Source: Asticcacaulis sp. AC466 (GTDB taxonomy: Bacteria > Pseudomonadota > Alphaproteobacteria > Caulobacterales > Caulobacteraceae). From it: a DNA stretch of 64,000 bases. This document shows positions 9,182 through 17,902 of this stretch, piece by piece. The number at the start of each line of letters is the position of its first letter. Within the stretch, counting starts at the first letter, position 1. The notes beneath the pieces were generated by a model. The model did not search any database, was not told where the DNA came from, and saw nothing but the letters and a program-made list of their open reading frames with translations. Location of the stretch: assembly GCF_000495815.1 (NCBI RefSeq), contig NZ_AWGE01000001.1, positions 372,001 to 436,000 of the forward strand, given 5' to 3'. The translations under genes and the position numbers were made by a program.

Positions 9182-10498
9182 ATGAACCATTTCGATTACC
9201 AAGACGGCGCGCTGCATTGCGAGCAGGTGTCGCTGACAGAGCTGGCCGAACGGGTCGGCACGCCGTTGTACGTCTATTCTTCGGCGACCCTGGAGCGGCA
9301 CTACCGCGTGTTTGCGGACGCCTTGGCGTCAAAGCCGGAATTGCACAGCCCCAAAGGCGAGGCGCCGCTGGTGGCTTTTGCCTGCAAGGCAAATTCCAAC
9401 CTGTCCGTTCTGGCGACCCTGGCCGCTCAGGGCGCGGGGGCGGATACGGTGTCGGAAGGCGAAATCCGTAAGGCGCTCAAGGCCGGTGTTCCGCCGGAAA
9501 AGATCGTCTTTTCCGGTGTTGGCAAGACCGATGCCGAAATGGCCTTCGCGCTTCAGGCCGGTATCTATCAGCTTAATGTCGAAAGTCGGCCAGAACTCGA
9601 ACGCCTGGCGCGCGTCGCCGCGGAATTAAACCGTGTCGCGCCGTTCGTCATCCGCATCAATCCGGGTGTCGGTGCCGGTGGCCACGAAAAGATCACGACG
9701 GGCGGGGCCAAGGACAAGTTCGGCATCTCGGCTGCCGAGGCGCTGAAACTCTATGCCGATGCCGCTGGTCACCCGAATCTGGCCCCCATGGGCATTGCCT
9801 GTCATATCGGCAGTCAGATTCTCGATCTGACACCGTTGCAAGAAGCTTTCAGCCGTATGCGTGGCTGGGTCGAAGACCTGCGCGCGGGCGGTCTGAGCGT
9901 AGAACGCCTCGATCTGGGCGGCGGCCTGGGCGTGCCCTACTTCAATCAGAAGGAACCGGCGACTGTCGCCGATTATGCCGAAATGGCGGCGCTTTCGGTC
10001 GGTAATCTGGGGGTGCGGTATACGTTCGAGCCGGGCCGCCTGATCGCGGCCAATGCCGGCGTGCTGATTTCCAAGGTCGTCCACGTCCATGAACGGGCTG
10101 ATTCCGGCCAGAAGTTCCTGGTACTGGACGCTGCCATGAACGATCTGATCCGCCCGGCCCTGTATGATGCCTTCCACGACATCCGTCCGGTCGCGCGTCC
10201 GGGTAACGAAACCGCCAGCTATGACGTGGTTGGACCAGTCTGCGAAACCGGCGATACGTTCACGCGTGGCCGCGAAATGCCGGTGATGCAGACAGGCGAT
10301 CTGGTCGCCTTCATGTCGGCGGGCGCCTATGGTGCGGTCATGGGAAGCGAATATAATTCACGTCCGCTCGCGCCTGAGGTGTTGGTGCGTGACGGTGATT
10401 GGTACATAGTACGTCCTAGGCCGAGCTATGATGAGATGATGGCGCGTGAACCGATGCCTGCCTGGTTTGCCGCCGAACCGAAGGCTAAGATTGCGTAA
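9182..10498 (+). CDS. lysA: diaminopimelate decarboxylase
   Basis: LysA decarboxylates meso-diaminopimelate to lysine with pyridoxal phosphate. At 438 residues it has normal length. The PLP lysine is Lys69 in AFACKANSN. Other fold-type III hallmarks are the HIGSQI strand, the glycine-rich LDLGGGLGVPY phosphate loop, FEPGRLIAANAGVL, and the active-site cysteine in VGPVCETGDTF. It ends with SYDEMMAREP. It lies 15 bases after the lipoprotein gene and probably belongs to the same transcript as argH. Confidence 0.97.
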   Translation: MNHFDYQDGALHCEQVSLTELAERVGTPLYVYSSATLERHYRVFADALASKPELHSPKGEAPLVAFACKANSNLSVLATLAAQGAGADTVSEGEIRKALKAGVPPEKIVFSGVGKTDAEMAFALQAGIYQLNVESRPELERLARVAAELNRVAPFVIRINPGVGAGGHEKITTGGAKDKFGISAAEALKLYADAAGHPNLAPMGIACHIGSQILDLTPLQEAFSRMRGWVEDLRAGGLSVERLDLGGGLGVPYFNQKEPATVADYAEMAALSVGNLGVRYTFEPGRLIAANAGVLISKVVHVHERADSGQKFLVLDAAMNDLIRPALYDAFHDIRPVARPGNETASYDVVGPVCETGDTFTRGREMPVMQTGDLVAFMSAGAYGAVMGSEYNSRPLAPEVLVRDGDWYIVRPRPSYDEMMAREPMPAWFAAEPKAKIA

Positions 10499-10543
10499 CA
10501 GAGGTCTGGCAGGCAACACTTTGGACAAGGTCTTGGGGGACTT

Positions 10544-11083
10544 ATGCAGAGTAACAAATCGCCGTTCGCGCCCTTGAATCGGGGGCTTTTCTTTACCCAG
10601 ATGACCATGATGTGGGAACGCATCCTGCCGGCCCTGTTTCCCTATGTCTTGCTGGTCATCCTGATTTTGGTTGCTGGTCAGTGGGGTTTGTTCCGTAACC
10701 TGCCCAAGCCTGTGCATCTGGCCATTATGGCGGCAGGCCTAGTTATAACCCTTGTTGCATCGGTGCGCGCGGCTCTGCGTTTTCGGATGCCCACCTTTAC
10801 CGAAATCAATACCCGCCTCGCCGTCGATAACGGTTTGCGTCCGGAACGTCTATTGGCCATGCGCCATGAGCGGCGCCAGCCGAAGTTGCGCATCGGCAAG
10901 GCCAAGGCTGGCATTGCCGCCGCCGATCCCTTTGCCTTGCGTTATGTCGCTTTGGCGGGGGCTATTCTCGGTGTCCTGATCCTGGGGCCCGTGCCGGTCC
11001 AGCAGGTCGCCAGCGGCTTCTGCGTTTTCGGCGATATGCCGGAATCGTTTGCCAGCATGCATCTGGCGCTAATCGGCAGGTAA
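10544..11083 (+). CDS. N-terminal remnant of a TIGR02302/DUF4175 membrane protein
   Basis: A 179-residue ORF downstream of lysA, where Caulobacterales often carry a DUF4175 (TIGR02302) protein of roughly 800 residues. Here only the N-terminal part appears: two transmembrane helices (about 28-48 and 54-74), the soluble piece with EINTRLAVDNGLRPERLLAM and the LRIGKAKAGIAAADPFALRY stretch, and a third helix (about 132-150). It then ends with an unrelated-looking tail and a stop, just before the convergent hpt. A GGGGGA ribosome site precedes the ATG. Whether the short form is functional is unknown; a deletion is my inference. Confidence 0.6.
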   Translation: MQSNKSPFAPLNRGLFFTQMTMMWERILPALFPYVLLVILILVAGQWGLFRNLPKPVHLAIMAAGLVITLVASVRAALRFRMPTFTEINTRLAVDNGLRPERLLAMRHERRQPKLRIGKAKAGIAAADPFALRYVALAGAILGVLILGPVPVQQVASGFCVFGDMPESFASMHLALIGR

Positions 11084-11094
11084 GACGACCTAAC

Positions 11095-11634
11095 TTAGTC
11101 CAAAGCGCCGATATAGGGTAGGGCGCGATACTTACCGCCATCGTCGAGTCCGTAACCGACCAGATACCGCGCCGGCGCTTCCCAGGCGGTAAAGTCGGCT
11201 TCCATCTCGCGGCGCGCGCCATCCTTCAATGGGTCCGGCTTGCGGGCGAAAACGGCGGTCAAAACCTCAGACGCGCCGGCTTCCAGCGCGATTTCACGTG
11301 CAATCTTGAGGCTGGCGCCTGTGTCCAGCACGTCGTCCATAATCAGCACTTGACGACCCTGAACGGAGCGTTGCAAGGGCGCGCGGATCAGCATGGTCCC
11401 GCTTTCGTGGCTGTCGGCGTAGGAGGACAGCCATAGCGCGTCGAAGGCAATGTCGCGGCCGGCACGGTTCAAGGCGCGCGACAGATCGGCAGCGAACCAG
11501 ATGCCGCCGGTCAACAGCACGACGCCGACACAATCAGACTTCACATAATCGACCATCAGATCGGCCAGGGCCTGAACCCGGCCCTGAACTTCATCGGCCC
11601 CCAACAGGACAGGCGGCAGGATAGGGCCTGACAT
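11095..11634 (-). CDS. hpt: hypoxanthine-guanine phosphoribosyltransferase
   Basis: This purine-salvage enzyme couples hypoxanthine or guanine to PRPP. The 179-residue protein has the type I phosphoribosyltransferase PRPP loop VLIMDDVLDTGASL and the family segments LLTGGIWFAADLSRAL and WLSSYADSHESG. The C-terminal WEAPARYLVGYGLDDGGKYRALPYIG motif (named here in part) is typical of HPRT, where Tyr-Leu-Val-Gly-Tyr-Gly-Leu-Asp binds the base. The ATG at 11634 overlaps the upstream zinc-ribbon stop by one base, suggesting coupled translation. Confidence 0.92.
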   Translation of the reverse strand: MSGPILPPVLLGADEVQGRVQALADLMVDYVKSDCVGVVLLTGGIWFAADLSRALNRAGRDIAFDALWLSSYADSHESGTMLIRAPLQRSVQGRQVLIMDDVLDTGASLKIAREIALEAGASEVLTAVFARKPDPLKDGARREMEADFTAWEAPARYLVGYGLDDGGKYRALPYIGALD

Positions 11635-12584
11635 CAATGACCGCCCGCCGCATGGGCCGCCGGTGCCGGTGCGGCATCATGGCCGGCCTGTTGTTGCGTC
11701 AGCCCTGTACGCAGGCTCGGTGTCGGCATGTTTGAGACGGCGCCGTGGCTATTTGCCGGCGGGGCATCATGGTCCATCGGACCATCGGTTTGCGCAACCT
11801 CTTCATGGTTTTGCGCGGCCGCCTCTTCATGACCAGCCGGTGCCGCCTCATGCTCTGATGGCGCGTGCCCGCCCTTTTTTTGTGTCTTTTCCTGCTTCAT
11901 GGCAACCAGGTCGAAATCGACATCGAGCGAAGACGTCAGGTTCTTGGGGTCGGCGACATCGAAAACCAGCGTACGTGTCGCGTGGGGACCGACCACCAGT
12001 CCGTCGGCCGGCATGAGCAGCGAAGAAAATTCCTGAAGCTTGGCGTCAAGCAGTTTTACGCGGACCGGCGGGACCGGCACGGCCTTGCCGCTGGTGTTAT
12101 TGACCTGTGCCTTGACCGTCACCACGAAACGTCCGCCCTTGAAACCGGCCTGGCCGTCTATGGTGCCAAAGCGCAAAGGGGTTCCTTTGACGTCCATGCC
12201 GACCATGGCATAGGCGCCGGCGACGCTGGGGAACATGCGGACTATATCCACGCGCAGGAAATAACCGAGTACCAGAAGCAGAACCAGCACGGCGCCCAGG
12301 CCGCCCCAGATCATGCCCTGCGCTGTCAGCGCCTTGACCCGCTTCTGGTCATTCAGCATGGCGCGATATTTCAGCGGCAGCTTCTTGGCCTTGACCTCAT
12401 GTAACTCCTCGGCCGGTTCCTTCTGCTTTTTGACGTCGGAGAAGGACAAGTCGATCGGTTTTTCGGGAATTTCGGCGTGCCAGGTCGTCTTGCAGGCGGC
12501 GCAGCGGACGGTACGTCCGCGCGGCCCCAATTGGGCCTCGTTGAGCGTATATTTCGTCGCGCAGTTGGGACAGCTAAGAATCAT
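11634..12584 (-). CDS. MJ0042-type zinc-ribbon membrane protein
   Basis: A 316-residue protein with an N-terminal zinc ribbon (Cys5, Cys8, Cys28, Cys31 in CPNC and CAAC) of the MJ0042 family. A charged linker and one transmembrane helix (about 92-112) follow. The extracytoplasmic domain (about 125-210), with NNTSGKAVPVPPVRVKLLD and HATRTLVFDVADPKN, resembles DUF3426. The His/Ala/Glu-rich tail (about 215-316) looks disordered and could bind metal. Its function is unknown. The gene is divergent from ftsE, an arrangement frequent in alphaproteobacteria. Confidence 0.82.
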   Translation of the reverse strand: MILSCPNCATKYTLNEAQLGPRGRTVRCAACKTTWHAEIPEKPIDLSFSDVKKQKEPAEELHEVKAKKLPLKYRAMLNDQKRVKALTAQGMIWGGLGAVLVLLLVLGYFLRVDIVRMFPSVAGAYAMVGMDVKGTPLRFGTIDGQAGFKGGRFVVTVKAQVNNTSGKAVPVPPVRVKLLDAKLQEFSSLLMPADGLVVGPHATRTLVFDVADPKNLTSSLDVDFDLVAMKQEKTQKKGGHAPSEHEAAPAGHEEAAAQNHEEVAQTDGPMDHDAPPANSHGAVSNMPTPSLRTGLTQQQAGHDAAPAPAAHAAGGH

Positions 12585-12698
12585 CGCCAGAACTAGGACA
12601 CCGAATCAAACTTCCCCATTAACCATCTTGGGGTTTTTTAACCTTTTAGCCGCAAAAGTCTTAACAACTGATCAAGCGAATCCTGTAAGCCATTTTGC

Positions 12699-13499
12699 AT
12701 GACGCGACCGCCCGAACGGACCTCCCGCCCGCCTGTGACCGCACCCGACGCAGATGTCGTGGTGGCGTTTCGGGACGTGTCTCTGGGCTACGACCTGGGC
12801 ATGCCAAAGACCTTGTCGCAGGGCGTCAACGAAGATGATCTGATACTAAAACACCTGAATTTTCAATTGCCTGCGGGATCTTTTCACTTTCTGACCGGAC
12901 CGTCGGGCTCTGGCAAGACGTCCTTGCTCAAGATGATTTACCTGGCGCAGAAGCCGACATCGGGCACAATCGAATTGCTCGGAGAAACGGTCCGGCATCA
13001 CGACCGCGCTCAAAGCGCCGCGCTTCGGCGCCGTTTCGGCATCGTTTTTCAGGAATTTCGCCTGCTCGACCATCTTAACGTTTTCGACAACGCGGCTCTG
13101 CCCCTGTTTGTGCATGGCGAACACTTCAAGGATTACCGCGATGACGTGACTGAGTTGCTGAATTGGGTCGGTCTGAAAAATCGTCTCGACGCCATGCCTC
13201 ACGTCTTGTCCGGCGGAGAGAAGCAGCGCCTGGCCATCGCCCGCGCGGTGGTGACGCGGCCGACCCTGATCCTGGCCGACGAACCGACGGGCAATATCGA
13301 TTACGCCATGGGCCTGCGCATCATGCGCCTGTTTATCGAACTGAACCGGCTGGGTGCCACGGTGCTTATCGCCACCCATGACGAAAGCCTGGTCCGCGCC
13401 TCGGGCATGCCAGTGCTGGAACTAAGGGGCGGGCAGGTTCATAAGCGCGATCTAAGCAAGGCGGCCCCGGTGGAAACGCCCGTCGGAGACCGGCGATGA
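12699..13499 (+). CDS. ftsE: cell division ATP-binding protein FtsE
   Basis: FtsE is the ATPase of the FtsEX complex, which controls periplasmic peptidoglycan hydrolases at the division site. The 266-residue protein has Walker [11 protein letters not shown]-loop [12 protein letters not shown] signature [14 protein letters not shown], Walker [13 protein letters not shown] and the switch His in IATHDE. Compared with FtsE of about 220-230 residues it has an extra polar N-terminal stretch (about residues 1-20) and an insert before the core. The ATG lies in a short divergent region; ftsX overlaps the end by four bases. Confidence 0.94.
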   Translation: MTRPPERTSRPPVTAPDADVVVAFRDVSLGYDLGMPKTLSQGVNEDDLILKHLNFQLPAGSFHFLTGPSGSGKTSLLKMIYLAQKPTSGTIELLGETVRHHDRAQSAALRRRFGIVFQEFRLLDHLNVFDNAALPLFVHGEHFKDYRDDVTELLNWVGLKNRLDAMPHVLSGGEKQRLAIARAVVTRPTLILADEPTGNIDYAMGLRIMRLFIELNRLGATVLIATHDESLVRASGMPVLELRGGQVHKRDLSKAAPVETPVGDRR

Positions 13500-14392
13500 T
13501 CGGGCCTTTGGTATCGCATCTGCGCGCCCTGCGAGCCGGACGTTTGTTGCCGCAGCAGGATCAGCGTGAAATCGCGCTGCATTACGTTATCGGTGTCTTG
13601 TGCTTTCTGGCGTGCATGGCCGCGCTTATGGTCATGGCGTCCGACCGCGCGGCGCATGGCTGGTCGCGTGACATTCGCGCAGAGGTGACGGTTCAGGTGC
13701 GCCCGACGGGCCTGGAAAGTGGCTCCATCGCAGCGGCGAAAGCCGCCGAAGTGCTGGCCGGGGTCAAGGGCGTGGGACAGGTAACCGCCATTGAGCCCGA
13801 AAAGGCCAAGGCGCTTATCAAGCCGTGGCTAGGGGACGCCGTCATCGATGATCTCCCCATTCCAAACCTCGTTGAGGTCAGCCTCGATCCCAAAAGTCCG
13901 GCGACGCCGCGTGCGCTGATGGACGCGTTGGCCGCCGCCGACATCGATGCGTCCATCGACGATCATTCGACCTGGCTCAAGGATATCGAGCAGAGCGCCT
14001 TAACCATACGTCTGATTTCGCTCGGTATTTTCGTTGTCATTTTTTCCGCAACGGCGGCGGTCGTCGGCTTCGCGACGCGTGCCGGCTTGACCGCGCGCGC
14101 CAATATCGTCGAAGTCCTCGCCCTGTGCGGCGCCAGCGATACCTTTATCGCGGAACGGTTTCAGTGGCGCTTTGCGCGCATGGCTTTTGAATCGGGCCTG
14201 CTGGGGGCAGCGATAGCGGCGGGCGTCATGGCGGTCATAAAAGCCACAGGTTCCTCACAAAGCTTTGCGATAGCTCTTCCCTTTTCGTGGCTGGACCTGT
14301 TAATATTAATTCCGTGTCCATTCCTGGTGGCGCTGATTGGCGCTGTCACGGCACGGATGGTCACTTTGCGTCTGCTGGCCATTCATGGCTAA
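13496..14392 (+). CDS. ftsX: cell division protein FtsX
   Basis: FtsX is the membrane partner of FtsE. The 298-residue protein has the expected layout: a cytoplasmic N-terminus, a first helix (about 28-48), a periplasmic domain (about 50-165) with IPNLVEVSLDPKSPATPRA, and three further helices (about 172-195, 222-246 and 262-285). The ECD with ADIDASIDDHSTWL and the cytoplasmic segment ANIVEVLALCGASDTFIA are both typical of FtsX. The start overlaps the end of ftsE (ATGA), so the two are translationally coupled. Confidence 0.94.
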   Translation: MIGPLVSHLRALRAGRLLPQQDQREIALHYVIGVLCFLACMAALMVMASDRAAHGWSRDIRAEVTVQVRPTGLESGSIAAAKAAEVLAGVKGVGQVTAIEPEKAKALIKPWLGDAVIDDLPIPNLVEVSLDPKSPATPRALMDALAAADIDASIDDHSTWLKDIEQSALTIRLISLGIFVVIFSATAAVVGFATRAGLTARANIVEVLALCGASDTFIAERFQWRFARMAFESGLLGAAIAAGVMAVIKATGSSQSFAIALPFSWLDLLILIPCPFLVALIGAVTARMVTLRLLAIHG

Positions 14393-14441
14393 AACAGGCA
14401 TGGCAAAAGGGACGAGGCGGGCGAAGGCAGGGGACGGGTTA

Positions 14442-15209
14442 ATGAAGCACATGCGTACGCTCATCGCCCTCTTTGTGGCGCTGCTGTTGTGGACGGCGGG
14501 CCTCTTCGTCTTCGCTGATCGCGTTATCGATTCCACACCCGCTCAGGAGCCAGAAGAAGCCGCCGACGCCATTGTGGTGCTGACGGGCGCATCCGATCTG
14601 CGCCTTAAGGAAGGCATGCAGCTACTGGAACGCCGCAAGGGCCAGCGTATGTTTATTTCCGGCGTGAACCCTGAGGTCAAGCGACCGGAATTGATGAGCG
14701 TTACCGAAGGCTCGAAGCGTCTTTACGAGTGCTGCGTCGATCTGGGTTACGAAGCCGAAAACACGGTCGGTAATGCCAAGGAAATCGCCGAATGGGCGCG
14801 CGGTCATGACTTTTACACCTTGATCGTCGTCACGTCCGACTATCACATGCCGCGTTCATTGCTGGAACTGAAGGCGGACATGCCGGGGGCCACGCTCATT
14901 CCTTACCCTGTAGCCACGCCCGATGTCGACGCGCGTGGATGGTGGAAATCCCGCAAGGGCCAGCGTATTATTGTGCTGGAATATTGCAAATATCTGACCA
15001 TTCTCGGGCGCGACGCCATACTCAGCCTGTCGCGCAAATTCGGCGACAAGGGTAGCGTGCCCGCGCCCAAGGCGGGGTCGGAAGATCACCTGGTCACGTC
15101 TGCCTCCACCGACATTAGTGCCTCTTTGAAATCTGGGGGCTCCAAGCCTCATTCTGGCAAGTCCGATTCTGGCAAGTCCAAAGCGGACGCAGTGGAAAAA
15201 ACGAATTGA
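14442..15209 (+). CDS. YdcF/DUF218 family membrane-anchored protein
   Basis: A protein of 255 residues if it starts at 14442, where AGGGGA stands seven bases upstream. In-frame ATGs at 14385 and 14400 would add up to 19 residues. One N-terminal transmembrane helix is followed by a DUF218 domain: ADAIVVLTGAS, GQRMFISGVNP, AENTVGNAKE and VVTSDYHMPRSLLEL are all family motifs. The family includes ElyC/SanA, which act in envelope polysaccharide or peptidoglycan metabolism. The C-terminal 50 residues are Ser/Lys-rich with a repeated HSGKSDSGKSK pattern. Its place between ftsX and plsC supports an envelope role. Confidence 0.82.
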   Translation: MKHMRTLIALFVALLLWTAGLFVFADRVIDSTPAQEPEEAADAIVVLTGASDLRLKEGMQLLERRKGQRMFISGVNPEVKRPELMSVTEGSKRLYECCVDLGYEAENTVGNAKEIAEWARGHDFYTLIVVTSDYHMPRSLLELKADMPGATLIPYPVATPDVDARGWWKSRKGQRIIVLEYCKYLTILGRDAILSLSRKFGDKGSVPAPKAGSEDHLVTSASTDISASLKSGGSKPHSGKSDSGKSKADAVEKTN

Positions 15210-15931
15210 AATTCAATCTGATAACGCGTTTGCGTTCGCTACTCTTCATGCTGTGGCTGTATGGCTCCATGGCCTTTTTTGCGATTGTCATGTCGCCGCT
15301 TCTGCTGTGGCGGCCAGCGGCCTTACAGGTGGTGCGGTGGTGGGCAGGTGCCGTCCTGTTCGGCGCCCGTGTCATCGTAGGCATCAAGGTGGAATTTCGC
15401 GGACTGGAACATCGTCCCGACGGCCCAGCGCTGATCGCGGGCAAGCATCTGTCGATGCTGGATACCATCGCGCCCTTCGTCGCGCTGAGCCAAACCTGCT
15501 ACGTGTTGAAAAAGGAACTGATTTATCTGCCTTTTCTCGGATGGTTCGCGTGGCGAACACGCATGGTGGCGGTGAAGCGTGAAGATGCCGCCAAGGCGCT
15601 CAAGGGCATGGTGGTCGCTTGCCGGGACCGCCTAAAAGAAGGCCGTCAAATCCTTATCTTTCCCGAAGGCACGCGGTCGAATATTGGCGATGACGCGACC
15701 TATAAGCCGGGCGTGGCCGCACTTTATCGCGACCTCGACGTACCCTGCCATTTGCTGGCTACCAATTCGGGCCAGTTCTGGCCTGGGCATGGCATAGATC
15801 GCAAACCCGGCACGGTGGTGTTCGAATTCCTGCCGCCTTTGCCGGCGGGTCTGAAGCGGGGCGAACTCATGACGCAGATGAAGGCGCAGCTTGAGGCCGC
15901 GTCGGCGCGGCTGGTCGAAGAAAACAGATGA
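15206..15931 (+). CDS. plsC: 1-acyl-sn-glycerol-3-phosphate acyltransferase
   Basis: PlsC acylates lysophosphatidic acid to phosphatidic acid at the inner membrane. The 241-residue protein has a hydrophobic N-terminus and the acyltransferase motifs HLSMLD (the HxxxxD catalytic pair) and FPEGTRS (glycerol-phosphate binding). LLATNSGQFWP is also typical of alphaproteobacterial PlsC. I place the start at the TTG that overlaps the ydcF-like stop by four bases (TTGA); an ATG at 15248 is the alternative. The next gene overlaps by four bases, continuing the chain from ftsE. Confidence 0.92.
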   Translation: MKFNLITRLRSLLFMLWLYGSMAFFAIVMSPLLLWRPAALQVVRWWAGAVLFGARVIVGIKVEFRGLEHRPDGPALIAGKHLSMLDTIAPFVALSQTCYVLKKELIYLPFLGWFAWRTRMVAVKREDAAKALKGMVVACRDRLKEGRQILIFPEGTRSNIGDDATYKPGVAALYRDLDVPCHLLATNSGQFWPGHGIDRKPGTVVFEFLPPLPAGLKRGELMTQMKAQLEAASARLVEENR

Positions 15932-16275
15932 GCCGCGATCCGGTCAAGGCGCAACTCGATGCCTATAACGCCAAGGACATAGACGCCTTCATGGCGTGCT
16001 GGGCGCCGGACGCGGAAATCTATGCCCATCCCGACACGCTGCTTGCAAAAGGCCATGACGATATCCGCAACCGCCACCTGCTGCGGTTTCAGGAGCCAGA
16101 CTTGCTTGCCCGTCTGGTTAGCCGACTCGTCCTCGGCGAAACCGTTGTCGATACCGAAATCGTGACGCGCAATTTCCCGGAAGGGCGAGGCGAAATCGAT
16201 GTCGTCGGAATCTATGAGGTCGGTGACGGATTGATCCGCAAGGCCTGGTTTATCATCGGTGCGCCCCGGTTCTAA
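15928..16275 (+). CDS. SnoaL/NTF2-like protein
   Basis: A 115-residue single-domain protein of the NTF2-like fold: the N-terminal helix with QLDAYNAKDIDAFMACWAPDAEIY, the DDIRNRHL segment and the beta strands ending DGLIRKAWFIIG match the SnoaL-like / nuclear transport factor 2 family. No enzymatic activity can be assigned from sequence. It overlaps plsC by four bases (ATGA). Its stop overlaps that of the convergent TPR-sulfotransferase gene. Confidence 0.8.
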   Translation: MSRDPVKAQLDAYNAKDIDAFMACWAPDAEIYAHPDTLLAKGHDDIRNRHLLRFQEPDLLARLVSRLVLGETVVDTEIVTRNFPEGRGEIDVVGIYEVGDGLIRKAWFIIGAPRF

Positions 16276-17894
16276 ACGGCGTTGCCCTCGGCATCGACCG
16301 CGCCCATGGCCTTCAGCCGTGCGCGTAAAGGCGCCAGACCCGTCGCATATCGCCGCCATACGCCGACGCCTTCGGCATTGATAGGTTTGCGAACCTGGGT
16401 GGAGCTGGCTGAAGCTACCGCCCCCGTGGTTTCATGAGGGCTGAGGCAGGCGGGTTCGAACGGTAGCCCACAAGCCGCCAGAACGCGGCGAATTTCGGTC
16501 TCGGGCGCCGCTATCAGGGCTTCCAGCGATACATCGATCAGGCTATCGCCCAGGCAGGCCTCCCAGTGACGCATCAGGTCACGATAATAGGCGTAATGAT
16601 CGGCCAGGTCGTCCTGGCCGAACGACCACCCTGCGGCGAAATGCAGCTTGTAGGCGCCAAAAAGAGCATCCATCGGACTGCGGCGCATATGGACAAATAC
16701 CGCATCGGGAAAAGCCAGTTTGATCAGGCCGGCATAGTCCGTATTGTTCGGGAGCTTATCGATCATGACCGGCCGGCCGTTGTCGAGATATGCGGTTTCT
16801 CGGTCATAAAAAGCCGCGAAAGCGTGCGGATCGATGCGCGATGCGGCCGTGATGACGGATTCGTCGAGCAGCGTCTTGGACTGGCTTTTCGACACCGTCT
16901 TGACGGCGGCCGGAAAGGTTTGCAGTTCCCCCGGCGTTTGAACCTGAGAATGGGCAGCCAGGATGCGCTCCATCAGCGTGGTGCCGGACCGCGGCAGACC
17001 GATAATGAAGATGCGCCGTGGGGCTGTCGTGGGTTGGGGCTTCGCTGTCGATAGCCGGAACCGCTCGACCGGCAGATGTGTTCGCCAGGCGGTCAGGATT
17101 TCGCGCTCCAGATCGGCGGACCATGCCGGATTGCGCAGGGTGGCGGGCTCTTCCCGTGCAGCGGCGGCGCCAATCTGCAAGGCATCCCAGGCAGCGCTGT
17201 AATCGCCAAGGTCGTCCAATTCCTTGAACAGGGCATATCCCTTGCGCGCCCGGTCGCGGGGGGCGGTCGCGGGCAGTGCCGTCAGGCGCTCGACATGGTT
17301 CGTTTGTGGCGTCCATCGCCTGAGCCGCGCCAGGGCCAGATGGGCGCCCGTATGGGGTGCCAGGGCGATGGCTGCTTCGAAACTGGCCTCGGCCTCGTCG
17401 ATCCGGCCCAGAAACTGTTCGGCTTCGCCCCGGCTGAACCAATAGGCGGCAATGCGCGGTTCCAGCGTCGTTACCCGTTGCAGAAGCGGCAGGGCTTCGG
17501 CTTCGCAGGCTGCCAGCGTTAGGGCATTGGCGAGGATGTACAGGGTTTCAGGGTCACCGACCCCGATCGCCAAGGCCTGGTGAACCGCCTCCCGGGCGTC
17601 GGAATGGCGTCCAAGCGGTGACAGGGCCCGGACGCGCTGAGCCAGGAAACGCGGACGGGCGCCATGATCGGAGGGCAGCTGATTGAGGGCTTGGGACAGC
17701 ACCTCATCGGCTTCGACGTAGAAATAGCTGTCGAGGGCGGCAAGCCCCCATAGCCACCAGGCCTGAAGCTTAGCCGGGTCAAGGTCAATCGCCCGCCGCG
17801 CCGCCGCTATGACAGCGGGGAGGTCGCGGCGTTGCATGGCCTGGCCGGCTTCCTGAACAGCGGCGTCGGCCGGATGGGTGATGAAACCAGTCAC
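16272..17894 (-). CDS. TPR-containing sulfotransferase family protein
   Basis: About 540 residues. The N-terminal half (to about 250) consists of TPR-like helical repeats with many Ala/Leu pairs, such as PAVIAAARRAIDLDPAKLQA and AEASFEAAIALAPHTGAHLA. The C-terminal half is a sulfotransferase domain with the PAPS 5'-phosphosulfate loop IIGLPRSGTTLMERIL, the HSQVQTPGEL segment, the KLPNNTDYAGLI helix and the 3'-phosphate region VFVHMRRSPMDALF. The acceptor is unknown; possible targets are a glycan or a tyrosine. I chose a GTG at 17894, nine bases after the upstream stop; a TTG at 17942 would add 16 residues. Confidence 0.8.
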   Translation of the reverse strand: MTGFITHPADAAVQEAGQAMQRRDLPAVIAAARRAIDLDPAKLQAWWLWGLAALDSYFYVEADEVLSQALNQLPSDHGARPRFLAQRVRALSPLGRHSDAREAVHQALAIGVGDPETLYILANALTLAACEAEALPLLQRVTTLEPRIAAYWFSRGEAEQFLGRIDEAEASFEAAIALAPHTGAHLALARLRRWTPQTNHVERLTALPATAPRDRARKGYALFKELDDLGDYSAAWDALQIGAAAAREEPATLRNPAWSADLEREILTAWRTHLPVERFRLSTAKPQPTTAPRRIFIIGLPRSGTTLMERILAAHSQVQTPGELQTFPAAVKTVSKSQSKTLLDESVITAASRIDPHAFAAFYDRETAYLDNGRPVMIDKLPNNTDYAGLIKLAFPDAVFVHMRRSPMDALFGAYKLHFAAGWSFGQDDLADHYAYYRDLMRHWEACLGDSLIDVSLEALIAAPETEIRRVLAACGLPFEPACLSPHETTGAVASASSTQVRKPINAEGVGVWRRYATGLAPLRARLKAMGAVDAEGNAV

Positions 17895-17902
17895 GCGTGC
17901 GC

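Noticed and set aside
12614-12639. Small hairpin CCCCA/TGGGG followed by six T between the zinc-ribbon gene and ftsE
   Set aside because: Only a 5-bp stem, and it would sit in the ftsE leader between divergent genes, where a terminator makes little sense. Possible attenuator, but too weak to call.
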